Part shown: piece by piece, positions 1-6,420 of the stretch
Numbering within the stretch: position 1 is the first letter of the stretch
How the letters are laid out: the number at the start of each line of letters is the position of its first letter
From: an uncultured Clostridia bacterium
GTDB taxonomy: Bacteria; Bacillota_A; Clostridia; Christensenellales; Aristaeellaceae
Direction of reading: 5' to 3'
DNA length: 13,744 bases
Assembly: GCA_947166205.1 (NCBI GenBank)
Contig: CAMVDI010000028.1
Span: 1-13,744, forward strand
Position numbers and translations under genes: made by a program
Notes under the pieces: model-generated
Database searches by the model: none
Told to the model about the DNA's origin: nothing
What the model saw: the letters and a program-made list of their open reading frames with translations, nothing else

Positions 1-923
1 CTGTCCGCTGGATCGTGGACGCGATCTCGGACGTGATCACCACCCAGGTGAACATCGAGCGTCTGACCCGGCTTCTTGGCACGGAGCCGGACGTGAAGGA
101 TTCGGAGGAAGTCATCCGCCTGTACGGGGACAGCTTTGAGCCGAAGCGGGAAAACTGGGAGCCGATCCGGGGGGATATTGAATTCCGGGACGTGTCCTTC
201 CGCTATCCCGACGGGGATGAGTATGTGCTGGAGCATTTCAATCTGAAGATCCCCTTCGGATCGAACATCGCCATCGTGGGGGAAACCGGCGCCGGCAAGA
301 GCACCCTGGTGAACCTGGTGTGCCGGTTCTTTGAGCCCACGGAGGGGCAGGTGCTGATCGACGGCCGGGACGCCCGGGAAAGGTCCCAGCTCTGGCTGCA
401 CAGCGCCATCGGCTACGTGCTGCAGACGCCCCACCTGTTCTCCGGGACGATCCGGGAGAACCTGCTGTACGGCAGCCCGGACGCCACGGAGGAGGAGATC
501 CGGCGGGCGCTGGAGCTGGTCTCCGCGGACGAGGTGGTCCGGCGGATGGACAAGGGCCTGGACGCGGACGTGGGCGAGGGCGGGGACCTGCTCTCCACCG
601 GCGAGAAGCAGCTGATCTCCTTTGCCCGGGCGATTCTGGCGGATCCGCGGATCCTGGTGCTGGATGAGGCCACCGCCTCGGTGGATACCCTGACGGAGCA
701 GAAGATCCAGTCCGCCATCGAGACCGTCATCGCCGGGCGCACCTCCCTGGTCATCGCCCACCGGCTTTCCACGGTCCGGAACGCGGACCTGATCCTGGTG
801 GTGCAGGACGGAAAGATCGTGGAGCAGGGCACGCATCAGGAGCTGCTGAAGGCCCGGGGATACTATTACCGGCTGTATACAAGGCAGTATGAGGAGGAAG
901 CCACCTCCAGCGCCCTGGGGTAA
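1..923 (+). CDS. ABC exporter half-transporter, C-terminal part (5' truncated by the window)
   Basis: This is the nucleotide-binding half of a membrane-fused ABC exporter; ATP hydrolysis would drive export of an unknown substrate. The frame is open to the window edge (first full codon at 3), so the transmembrane domain lies outside. The GTG at 15 is internal, not a start. Counting from that codon, I see an A-loop Tyr in VSFRY (60-64), Walker A GETGAGKST (89-97), a Q-loop Gln (137), a non-canonical signature LSTGEKQ (193-199), Walker B ILVLDE with the catalytic Glu (213-218), a D-loop SVD, and the H-loop IAHR (His249). All residues needed for hydrolysis are present. An LSTGxKQ signature is, from memory, common in one partner of heterodimeric Firmicute exporters, so a second half-transporter may lie just upstream. 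The stop is TAA at 921-923 and no T-tailed terminator follows. Confidence 0.93.
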   Translation, partial: VRWIVDAISDVITTQVNIERLTRLLGTEPDVKDSEEVIRLYGDSFEPKRENWEPIRGDIEFRDVSFRYPDGDEYVLEHFNLKIPFGSNIAIVGETGAGKSTLVNLVCRFFEPTEGQVLIDGRDARERSQLWLHSAIGYVLQTPHLFSGTIRENLLYGSPDATEEEIRRALELVSADEVVRRMDKGLDADVGEGGDLLSTGEKQLISFARAILADPRILVLDEATASVDTLTEQKIQSAIETVIAGRTSLVIAHRLSTVRNADLILVVQDGKIVEQGTHQELLKARGYYYRLYTRQYEEEATSSALG

Positions 924-931
924 GAATCAGA

Positions 932-1103
932 GGCATTCCCGGCGGACAGGCCGGGGGAAAAACGGAACCGGCATTCCCGGCGGACAGGCCGGGGGAAAAC
1001 GAATCACAGGCTTCCCGGCCGCGCCGGGAATGAATAAGGAATCCGGCTTCCCGGCAAAGCCGGCGGAGAACCGGAACCCGCTTCCCGGCGAAGCCGGGAA
1101 GCT
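932..1103. repeat. Array of five imperfect hairpin-forming repeats
   Basis: Five related units begin near 932, 970, 1009, 1045 and 1079, with spacing of 34-39 bases. Each starts with a GGCATTCCCGGC- or GGCTTCCCGGC-like arm followed by its reverse complement. Unit 5 is a perfect 10-bp stem (1080-1089 with 1093-1102, loop GAA). Unit 3 is a perfect 8-bp stem (1012-1019 with 1023-1030, loop CGC). Units 1 and 2 share CCCGGC/GCCGGG arms around GGACAG and are almost identical. Unit 4 has a 5-bp stem around AAA. None is followed by a good T-run. The array fills most of the gap between the ABC gene and radA. It may act as an mRNA 3'-end stabiliser, a weak terminator or a dispersed REP-like element. 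Confidence 0.75.
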
Positions 1104-1127
1104 TTCGGGATGGGGAATCCCGGGACC

Positions 1128-1136
1128 GGAGGAAGG
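1128..1136 (+). promoter_or_regulatory. Ribosome binding site that fixes the radA start
   Basis: GGAGGAAGG lies 10 bases before the ATG at 1147. The reading frame is open far upstream through the hairpin array, so this site and the family N-terminus decide the start. Confidence 0.85.
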
Positions 1137-1146
1137 ACGCGGTATC

Positions 1147-2526
1147 ATGGCGAAAATCAAATCGGTCTATGCCTGCACGGCCTGCGGGTACGAGACGCCC
1201 CGCTGGGTGGGCCGGTGCCCGGCCTGCGGCGCGTGGAACACGCTGGAGGAGAGCATATCCGCGGCCGCGGCGCCGGCGGCTCCGGCGAAGATCGCGGCCA
1301 ACCAGCGGCCCGGCACCGGGGCGGCTCCCCTGCTGCTGAAGGATATCCCGGAGGACACGGCCCTCAGGACGCCCACGGGCATCAGCGAGCTGGACCGGGT
1401 GCTGGGCGGGGGCATCGTGGAAGGCGGGCTCATGCTGATCGGCGGGGATCCGGGCATCGGAAAGAGCACGCTGCTGCTGCAGGTCTGCGCGAACCTGGCC
1501 CTGGCGGGAAAGCGGGTGCTCTACATCTCCGGCGAGGAAAGCGCCCGGCAGATCAAGCTGCGGGCGCGGCGGCTGGAGATCGACGCCCCCGGGCTGTACG
1601 TGCTGGCGGAAAACGCCCTGGACGCGGTGGAGGCGAAGATCAGGGAGCTGCAGCCGGACGTGGCGGTGGTGGACTCCATCCAGACCATGTACCGGCCGGA
1701 GATGGCATCCGCGCCGGGGTCCGTCTCCCAGATCCGGGAGAGCACCAGCCTTCTGATGCGCCTGTGCAAGGAGAGCGGCACCTCCATGTTCGTGGTGGGC
1801 CACGTGACCAAGGACGGCGCCATCGCGGGGCCCCGGATGCTGGAGCACATGGTGGACGTGGTGCTGTACTTCGAGGGGGACCGGCAGCAGGATTACAGGC
1901 TGCTGCGGGCGGTGAAGAACCGCTTCGGCTCCGTCAACGAGCTGGGCGTCTTCCGGATGACGGGCCGGGGCATGCAGGTGGTGGCGAACCCCAGCGAGGA
2001 GCTTCTGAGCCACCGGGCCAAGGGCGCCAGCGGAAGCACCGTGTTCTGCGGCCTGGAGGGAAGCCGGCCCCTGCTGTGCGACGTCCAGGCCCTGACCAGC
2101 CAGAGCTTTCTGAATTCGCCCCGGCGCACGGTCAACGGCGCGGACGCGGGCCGGATCGCCATGCTGCTGGCGGTGCTGGAGAAGCGGGCCGGCCAGCGGA
2201 GCTATAATCAGGATGTGTACATCAACGTGGCGGGGGGTCTGGAGCTCAGCGAGCCCGCGGCGGACCTGGCCCTTTGCGCGGCGGTGGCCTCCAGCCTGAA
2301 GGACATGGCGGTGGGCGCGGAGGTGGCCGTCATGGGGGAGGTGGGCCTGGCCGGGGAGATCCGGACGGTTCCCCAGTGCGAGCGCCGGGTCGCGGAATGC
2401 GCGCGGCTGGGGTTCACGACCCTTGTGATCCCCCGGGAGAACGCCCGCCGGATCCAGAACCCGCCGGAGGGCGTGAAGCTGATCGGCGTGGACACGGTGA
2501 TGCAGGCGCTGAGCGTGCTCTTCTGA
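1147..2526 (+). CDS. radA: DNA repair and recombination ATPase RadA (Sms)
   Basis: RadA is a RecA-like ATPase that promotes branch migration and processing of recombination intermediates during repair and transformation; it acts in the cytoplasm on DNA. At 459 residues it has the usual family length. Visible in order are a four-Cys zinc finger (C10, C13, C24, C27), Walker A GGDPGIGKST (99-108, Lys106), Walker B VAVVDS (172-177), the RadA-specific KNRFG motif (257-261), and a Lon-protease-like C-terminal domain from about 285 on (GGLELSEPAADLA, then GEVGLAGEIR). In the family this last domain is structural rather than proteolytic. The start is the ATG at 1147, because MAKIKSVYAC matches the family N-terminus and a strong ribosome site precedes it. 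The longer open frame upstream encodes only translated hairpin repeat. No promoter is evident, so it may be read from upstream. Confidence 0.98.
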   Translation: MAKIKSVYACTACGYETPRWVGRCPACGAWNTLEESISAAAAPAAPAKIAANQRPGTGAAPLLLKDIPEDTALRTPTGISELDRVLGGGIVEGGLMLIGGDPGIGKSTLLLQVCANLALAGKRVLYISGEESARQIKLRARRLEIDAPGLYVLAENALDAVEAKIRELQPDVAVVDSIQTMYRPEMASAPGSVSQIRESTSLLMRLCKESGTSMFVVGHVTKDGAIAGPRMLEHMVDVVLYFEGDRQQDYRLLRAVKNRFGSVNELGVFRMTGRGMQVVANPSEELLSHRAKGASGSTVFCGLEGSRPLLCDVQALTSQSFLNSPRRTVNGADAGRIAMLLAVLEKRAGQRSYNQDVYINVAGGLELSEPAADLALCAAVASSLKDMAVGAEVAVMGEVGLAGEIRTVPQCERRVAECARLGFTTLVIPRENARRIQNPPEGVKLIGVDTVMQALSVLF

Positions 2527-2568
2527 CCGGGGCCCGCGGCGCCGGGGCGGCAGAATCCAAAAAAAGAT

Positions 2569-2598
2569 TTGAAAGCATGGACGGACTTGTTGTATAAT
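2569..2598 (+). promoter_or_regulatory. Sigma-A promoter for the secreted-protein/phosphodiesterase unit
   Basis: TTGAAA (2569-2574), an 18-base spacer and a perfect TATAAT (2593-2598). The predicted RNA start is near 2605, giving a leader of about 80 bases before the ATG at 2686. That leader holds a weak hairpin, CAGGGG (2631-2636) pairing with CCCCTG (2647-2652). This AT-rich patch contrasts with the GC-rich surroundings, which supports it being a real promoter. Confidence 0.82.
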
Positions 2599-2685
2599 TC
2601 CGTCAGCGGATGTTTTTGTTGCTGTTTGCTCAGGGGGCTGCTTTTTCCCCTGCCGAAAAAACGAACCGGATCGGAGGGTCGCCGC

Positions 2686-3387
2686 ATGCGTAAAAGAGGT
2701 TTTGTATTCTTTCTTCTGACTGTTTTCCTGATGGTCAGCCTGGTTTCCGCCGCCTCGGCGAAATCCGGGATCTCCAACATCCAGGTGAGCTCCACCTCCG
2801 ACGGAAACGTCCGGGTCCGGTGGAACGATTCCTCCTCCTCCTCGTCCTACGACATCAAGTACCGGCTGGACGACTGGAAGCCGAACTACAACTATTATCA
2901 GTCCACCCGGTCCACCTCGGTCATCCTGACGCACCTGATCCCCGGGGAGACGTACAAGATCACGGTGACGAACGGCTCCTCCAGCGATTATGTGTATTAC
3001 ACGGTGCCCTACGGCGTGTACAAGGAGTATTCCACGGGCAATTTCCTCCGGCTGACGGAGACCTCCTTCTCCATCAGCGATCTGCAGAACCGGCCCAACA
3101 AAACCTTCGACGTCCGGGTCTACTGGCCCCGGCTGAAGTATGACCGGGTCTACTCCGCCAAGCTGGCGCTGAAGACCCCTCTGGGCTACTGCGGACGGGT
3201 CTACTCCTGGGATACCTTCACTTTTGAGAACCGGTATTCCTACCGGTACATGACCTATTCCATGATGACGGACTGGCTGAACGACGTGGAGGATGACTAC
3301 AAGGAGATTCCCACCGGCCGGTATCAGTTCCAGTTCTTTGTGGACGGGCTGATGTACGATGTGGCGAACTTTACGGTCTACCGCTGA
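2686..3387 (+). CDS. Secreted protein with a fibronectin type III-like domain
   Basis: The 233-residue product starts with a clear signal peptide: MRKRGF, a hydrophobic core to about 22, and a likely signal peptidase I site after SAASA (about 25). Residues 27-108 look like a fibronectin III fold (ISNIQVSSTSDGNVRVRW, then a Ser-rich loop at 49-54, and LIPGETYKITVTN near 84-96). Residues about 120-233 form a second, Tyr- and Trp-rich domain, probably beta, which I do not recognise. There is no LPxTG motif or C-terminal anchor, so the product is probably secreted. The start is the ATG at 2686, seven bases after GGAGGG; an upstream in-frame TTG (2569) is inside the promoter. The gene is followed after 48 bases by the phosphodiesterase gene and probably shares its transcript. 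The ligand and role are unknown; fibronectin III domains often bind carbohydrate or protein. Confidence 0.85.
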   Translation: MRKRGFVFFLLTVFLMVSLVSAASAKSGISNIQVSSTSDGNVRVRWNDSSSSSSYDIKYRLDDWKPNYNYYQSTRSTSVILTHLIPGETYKITVTNGSSSDYVYYTVPYGVYKEYSTGNFLRLTETSFSISDLQNRPNKTFDVRVYWPRLKYDRVYSAKLALKTPLGYCGRVYSWDTFTFENRYSYRYMTYSMMTDWLNDVEDDYKEIPTGRYQFQFFVDGLMYDVANFTVYR

Positions 3388-3391
3388 CGGT

Positions 3392-3421
3392 GCGGCCGCT
3401 TCCGCCCGGCGGAAGGGCCGC
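3392..3421 (+). other. Strong intercistronic hairpin without T-tail
   Basis: GCGGCC (3392-3397) pairs with GGCCGC (3416-3421), and CTTCCG (3399-3404) pairs with CGGAAG (3410-3415), with a single bulged G at 3398 and a five-base loop. It sits in the 48-base gap before the response regulator gene, and its 3' arm ends only four bases before that gene's GGAGG. With no T-run it is not a standard terminator. It could tune the relative expression of the two genes. Confidence 0.7.
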
Positions 3422-3435
3422 GGCCGGAGGCCGGG

Positions 3436-5181
3436 ATGAAGGAGAAGGGGAGGAAGGCAAGCGTGTCAGGGAGTCAGGAAGGTTTTCGCCCCACTGCTGA
3501 AAAAAGAAGGATCCTGCTGGTTGAGGACGATTATACCAATCAGGAAATCCTGAAGATGTACCTGGAAGGCCGCTATGAGGTGATCCAGGCGGGTACGGGC
3601 CGGGAGGCGCTGGACGCGCTCCGGGCCCAGGCGGAAAAGATCAGCCTGATCCTGCTGGATCTGAATCTGCCGGATTTCCACGGGCTGGAGCTGCTGCGGG
3701 AGGTGAAGGCGGACACCCGCTTCGCCCGGATCCCGGTCATCGTCATGACCGTGGACAGCGGGGCGGAGGTGGAGTGCCTGACCCTGGGCGCCATCGACTT
3801 CATTCCCAAGCCCTATCCCCAGCAGAGCGTCATCCTGGCCCGGGTGCAGCGGATCATCGAGCTCTCCGAGGACCGGGACCTGCTGCGCTGGACGGAGCGG
3901 GATCTGCTGACCGGGCTGTACAACAAGGAGTTCTTCTATCGCTACGCGGCCCAGATGGACAGCTTTCACCGGGACGCCCCCATGGACGCGGTCCTGGTGG
4001 ACATCCGTCATTTCCACTCCATCAACGACCGGTACGGCAAGGCCTCCGGCGACGACGTGCTCCGGCGCGTGGCGGAGCGGGTGCGCCTCTCGGCCCGGAG
4101 CGCGGGGGGCATCGCCTGCCGCGCCGGGGCGGATACCTTCATGATTTACTGCCCCAGCGGGGCGGACTATGACCAGCTGCTGGAGCGGGCCTCCGTCCCC
4201 ATGAAGGACGGGGAGCGCGGCGGCAGCCGGGTCCGGCTCCGGATCGGCGTCTACAGCCGGGCGGACAAGTCGCTGGATATCGAGCGGCGCTTTGACCGGG
4301 CGAAGATGGCGGCGGATACGCTCCGGGACAGCCTGACCCGGTCCGTGGGGCTGTATGACGACTCCATGCACGAGAAGGAGCTGCTGGCGGAGCAGCTGAT
4401 CGAGGACTTCCCCGCCGCGCTCCGGGAAAGGCAGTTCCGGGTCTGCTTCCAGCCGAAGTTCAACATCCGGGCGGAGGAGCCCTTCCTGAGCAGCGCCGAG
4501 GCCCTGGTCCGCTGGGAGCATCCGAAGCTGGGCCGGGTGAACCCCGGGGATTTTATCCCCCTGTTCGAAAACAACGGCCTGATCCGGGATCTGGATCAGT
4601 ACGTCTGGGAGGAGACGGCGGCCCTGATCCGGGACTGGAAAACCCGGCTGGGGATCACCCTGCCCGTCTCCGTCAACGTGTCCCGGGTCGATCTGTTCGA
4701 TCCCGGGCTGATCGGCCAGCTGCGGGAGATCGTCGAATCCAACGGCCTGAGCTATGAGGACCTGCTGCTGGAGGTGACGGAGTCCGCCTATACCGAGGAT
4801 TCGGACCAGATCGTGGAGACGGTCCGGAAGCTGCGGGCCCTGGGATTCCGGATCGAGATGGATGATTTCGGATCCGGCTATTCCTCGCTGAACATGCTTT
4901 CCACCCTGCCCATCGACGTCCTGAAGCTGGATATGCAGTTTATCCGGAACGCCTTCCGGGAGCGGAAGGACACGAGGCTGCTGGAAGCCATGATCCGGCT
5001 GGCGGAATCCTTTGAGATTCCCACCATCGCCGAGGGCGTCGAAACCGCGGAGCAGGTCTCCGCCCTGAAGGCCATGGGCTGCGATATCATCCAGGGGTAT
5101 TATTTCTCCCGCCCGCTGCCCCGGGAAGACTTCGAGCGGTACATGCTGGAGAACCGGCCGCGGGAGGCGGCCCTTTCCTGA
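3436..5181 (+). CDS. Response regulator with degenerate GGDEF and intact EAL domain (predicted c-di-GMP phosphodiesterase)
   Basis: A 581-residue cytoplasmic signalling protein predicted to hydrolyse cyclic di-GMP. Residues 24-145 are a CheY-like receiver with the acidic pocket E30/D31/D32, phosphoacceptor D75 (LLDLNLP), T105 and K125. Residues about 150-310 are a GGDEF-fold domain in which the signature is GADTF (231-235), so diguanylate cyclase activity is probably lost; it may bind GTP as a regulatory domain. Residues about 320-575 are an EAL domain with the main catalytic residues present: EALVRW (E355), N414 in SVNVSR, E446 in LLEVTES, D476/D477 in EMDDFGSGYSSL, K497 and E533 in AEGVET. 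There is no DNA-binding domain. The start at ATG 3436 follows GGAGG at 3426-3430; a GTG at 3463 with GGGGAGGAAGG before it is an alternative. No histidine kinase is seen in the window. Confidence 0.93.
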   Translation: MKEKGRKASVSGSQEGFRPTAEKRRILLVEDDYTNQEILKMYLEGRYEVIQAGTGREALDALRAQAEKISLILLDLNLPDFHGLELLREVKADTRFARIPVIVMTVDSGAEVECLTLGAIDFIPKPYPQQSVILARVQRIIELSEDRDLLRWTERDLLTGLYNKEFFYRYAAQMDSFHRDAPMDAVLVDIRHFHSINDRYGKASGDDVLRRVAERVRLSARSAGGIACRAGADTFMIYCPSGADYDQLLERASVPMKDGERGGSRVRLRIGVYSRADKSLDIERRFDRAKMAADTLRDSLTRSVGLYDDSMHEKELLAEQLIEDFPAALRERQFRVCFQPKFNIRAEEPFLSSAEALVRWEHPKLGRVNPGDFIPLFENNGLIRDLDQYVWEETAALIRDWKTRLGITLPVSVNVSRVDLFDPGLIGQLREIVESNGLSYEDLLLEVTESAYTEDSDQIVETVRKLRALGFRIEMDDFGSGYSSLNMLSTLPIDVLKLDMQFIRNAFRERKDTRLLEAMIRLAESFEIPTIAEGVETAEQVSALKAMGCDIIQGYYFSRPLPREDFERYMLENRPREAALS

Positions 5182-5192
5182 GAAAAAACAGC

Positions 5193-5230
5193 GCGGCAGG
5201 CCGCCGTCCGGTGCGGCCTGCCGCTTTTTT
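5193..5230. terminator. Strong rho-independent terminator, probably bidirectional
   Basis: A perfect 12-bp stem (5193-5204 with 5213-5224), an eight-base loop and TTTTTT at 5225-5230 end the plus-strand unit just after the stop at 5181. On the minus strand the same stem is followed, after four bases, by six T (complement of A at 5183-5188), so it can also stop the convergent gene ending at 5312. Confidence 0.93.
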
Positions 5231-5258
5231 CGCGGCTGCGCGTTTGTTTCGTTTTTTT

Positions 5259-5314
5259 GGATTCAGGATTCAGGATCCGGGATTCAGGATTCAGGATTCA
5301 GGATCCGGGATTCA
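5259..5314. repeat. Tandem heptamer array, eight copies of GGATTCA/GGATCCG
   Basis: Eight contiguous 7-bp units without interruption: A A B A A A B A, where A is GGATTCA and B is GGATCCG. The last three bases (TCA, 5312-5314) are the TGA stop of the minus-strand gene. The array lies between two convergent genes, just past the shared terminator. A 7-bp period is typical of slipped-strand expansion, so copy number may vary between strains. Confidence 0.93.
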
Positions 5315-6286
5315 GATGTCCAGGGAGAGCTGCTCCCCGGCGGAGGGTGGAACTGCCTCCGGATCCTCCCCTTCCGCGGCAGGCTCCTCCTCCCACGGAA
5401 CCCCGGGAGCCGGGGCTTCGGACTCCTCCGGGAAGGGATCTTCGTTTTCCGCCTCAGGAACCCGGGCAGCCCGGGGGACTCTCCGGGGCGGGGCATCCCG
5501 CTCCTCCGGGAAGGGATCTTCGTTTTCCTCAGGAATCCGGGCGGCCCGGGCGGTTCTCCGGGGCGGGGTGCCCGCGGAAGCCGCCTTCGGGGCGGCGGGG
5601 GTCCGCAGGTGATCCGGCAGGATCACCTTTTTCTTTTTGCCCAGCTTGTCCCGGACAAAGAACAGGGCGTCCTCCCAGGAGAAGGGCGTGCAGCGCAGCG
5701 GGATCCGCAGCCACCAGGCGGGGGCGTAAAAGAGGATGTAGCATTTTTCCGGCCAGAGCTGCACCCGGGCCACCGCGCGCCAGGGAAGATCCCGCTCCTC
5801 CAGCCGGAGCACGGGGGCTTCCGCCTCCCAGTTCACCTGGTCCAGCAGGCGGGGGGACTTTCCCCGGGCCAGCAGCTTCAGGGCCGTGGGCCGGGGGACA
5901 TAGCAGGTCACGTGGACGCCCCGGCTGTCCACCACGCAGTCCAGCAGCTCCTTTCCCCGGATCAGCAGCACCGCGGCCACCCCGGCGGCGGCCGCGAGGA
6001 AGAGCAGGAGCAGCGTCAGGGGAAAGCTGCCCCGGAACAGGCTTTCCACGGCCTCCGGGCCGCCGGAGATCCCCTGAATGATCAGCGCCAGCAGCACCAC
6101 GGCGGTGCCCGCCGGCAGCAGCCAGCGCATCACGGCGTTCCAGCACATCCAGTCCGCCGCGGGCGTGCGCTCCACGACCCAGGCGGCGTGGACCGCCGTC
6201 TTCGCCAGCCGGGTTCCGCACCGGGGGCAGATCTCCCCCGGCTCCACCTCCCGGTTGCACTTTTTGCAGTATGCCGTAATCGCCAT
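5312..6286 (-). CDS. Zinc-ribbon membrane protein with duplicated acidic C-terminal tail
   Basis: A 324-residue protein of unknown function. The N-terminus is a zinc ribbon (C7, C10, C20, C23). Two hydrophobic segments follow, about 54-74 and 87-109, and are probably transmembrane. A compact region of mixed residues with Trp- and Arg-rich stretches fills about 110-225, ending in a basic GKKKK patch. From about 230 the tail is Pro, Glu, Ala and Arg rich and looks disordered; it carries two copies of a roughly 25-residue unit (241-265 and 267-291), each ending in an NEDPFPEE block. The start ATG (complement of 6284-6286) has AAGGAGG seven bases upstream (6294-6300). The gene ends inside the heptamer array. 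No promoter is visible in the 86 bases between its start and the upstream terminator, so expression may depend on read-through or a weak promoter. No function is assigned. Confidence 0.85.
   Translation of the reverse strand: MAITAYCKKCNREVEPGEICPRCGTRLAKTAVHAAWVVERTPAADWMCWNAVMRWLLPAGTAVVLLALIIQGISGGPEAVESLFRGSFPLTLLLLFLAAAAGVAAVLLIRGKELLDCVVDSRGVHVTCYVPRPTALKLLARGKSPRLLDQVNWEAEAPVLRLEERDLPWRAVARVQLWPEKCYILFYAPAWWLRIPLRCTPFSWEDALFFVRDKLGKKKKVILPDHLRTPAAPKAASAGTPPRRTARAARIPEENEDPFPEERDAPPRRVPRAARVPEAENEDPFPEESEAPAPGVPWEEEPAAEGEDPEAVPPSAGEQLSLDI
5423..5528. repeat. 28-bp perfect direct repeat inside the zinc-ribbon gene tail
   Basis: Bases 5423-5450 and 5501-5528 are identical and 78 bases apart. 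They encode the two NEDPFPEE blocks of the acidic tail. Perfect identity over 28 bases in coding DNA points to a recent tandem duplication of the tail unit, although flanking parts have already diverged. Confidence 0.88.
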
Positions 6287-6372
6287 CCGCCAGCCTCCTT
6301 CCGGAAGGCCCCCTCCCCGCCCGGCGCCCCGCGCTTCAGGCCGGAGCAGGGGGACTCCCGTCCTTCCTGCGT

Positions 6373-6401
6373 AAAAAGAGCTGCAGCACCCGCAGCTCTT
6401 T
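6373..6401 (-). terminator. Rho-independent terminator of the glgA/zinc-ribbon/TPM unit
   Basis: Read on the minus strand, AAAGAGCTGC, a seven-base loop, GCAGCTCTTT and two more T. The perfect 10-bp stem (6375-6384 with 6392-6401 on the plus strand) is followed by a run of five T in total (complement of 6373-6377). It lies about 20 bases after the TPM gene stop and separates it from the small zinc-ribbon gene downstream. Confidence 0.9.
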
Positions 6402-6420
6402 GATCATGATCCGATGGTTC

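Noticed and set aside
932..1103. CRISPR-like array
   Set aside because: Units vary in sequence and spacing, are self-complementary over most of their length, have no unique spacers, and no cas gene is near.
889..1146. N-terminal extension of radA through the open frame upstream
   Set aside because: It translates the hairpin repeats into low-complexity Gly/Pro/Arg sequence, lacks family similarity, and a strong ribosome site marks the ATG at 1147.
751..2934. 727-codon open frame on the minus strand across radA
   Set aside because: Its product is His/Arg/Gly/Pro-rich shadow sequence of a high-GC gene; radA on the plus strand accounts for the region fully.
3392..3421. Terminator between the secreted-protein and phosphodiesterase genes
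   Set aside because: A strong stem but no T-run on either strand.
5259..5314. Attachment site or insertion-sequence end
   Set aside because: Direct heptamers only, with no inverted ends and no mobile-element gene nearby.
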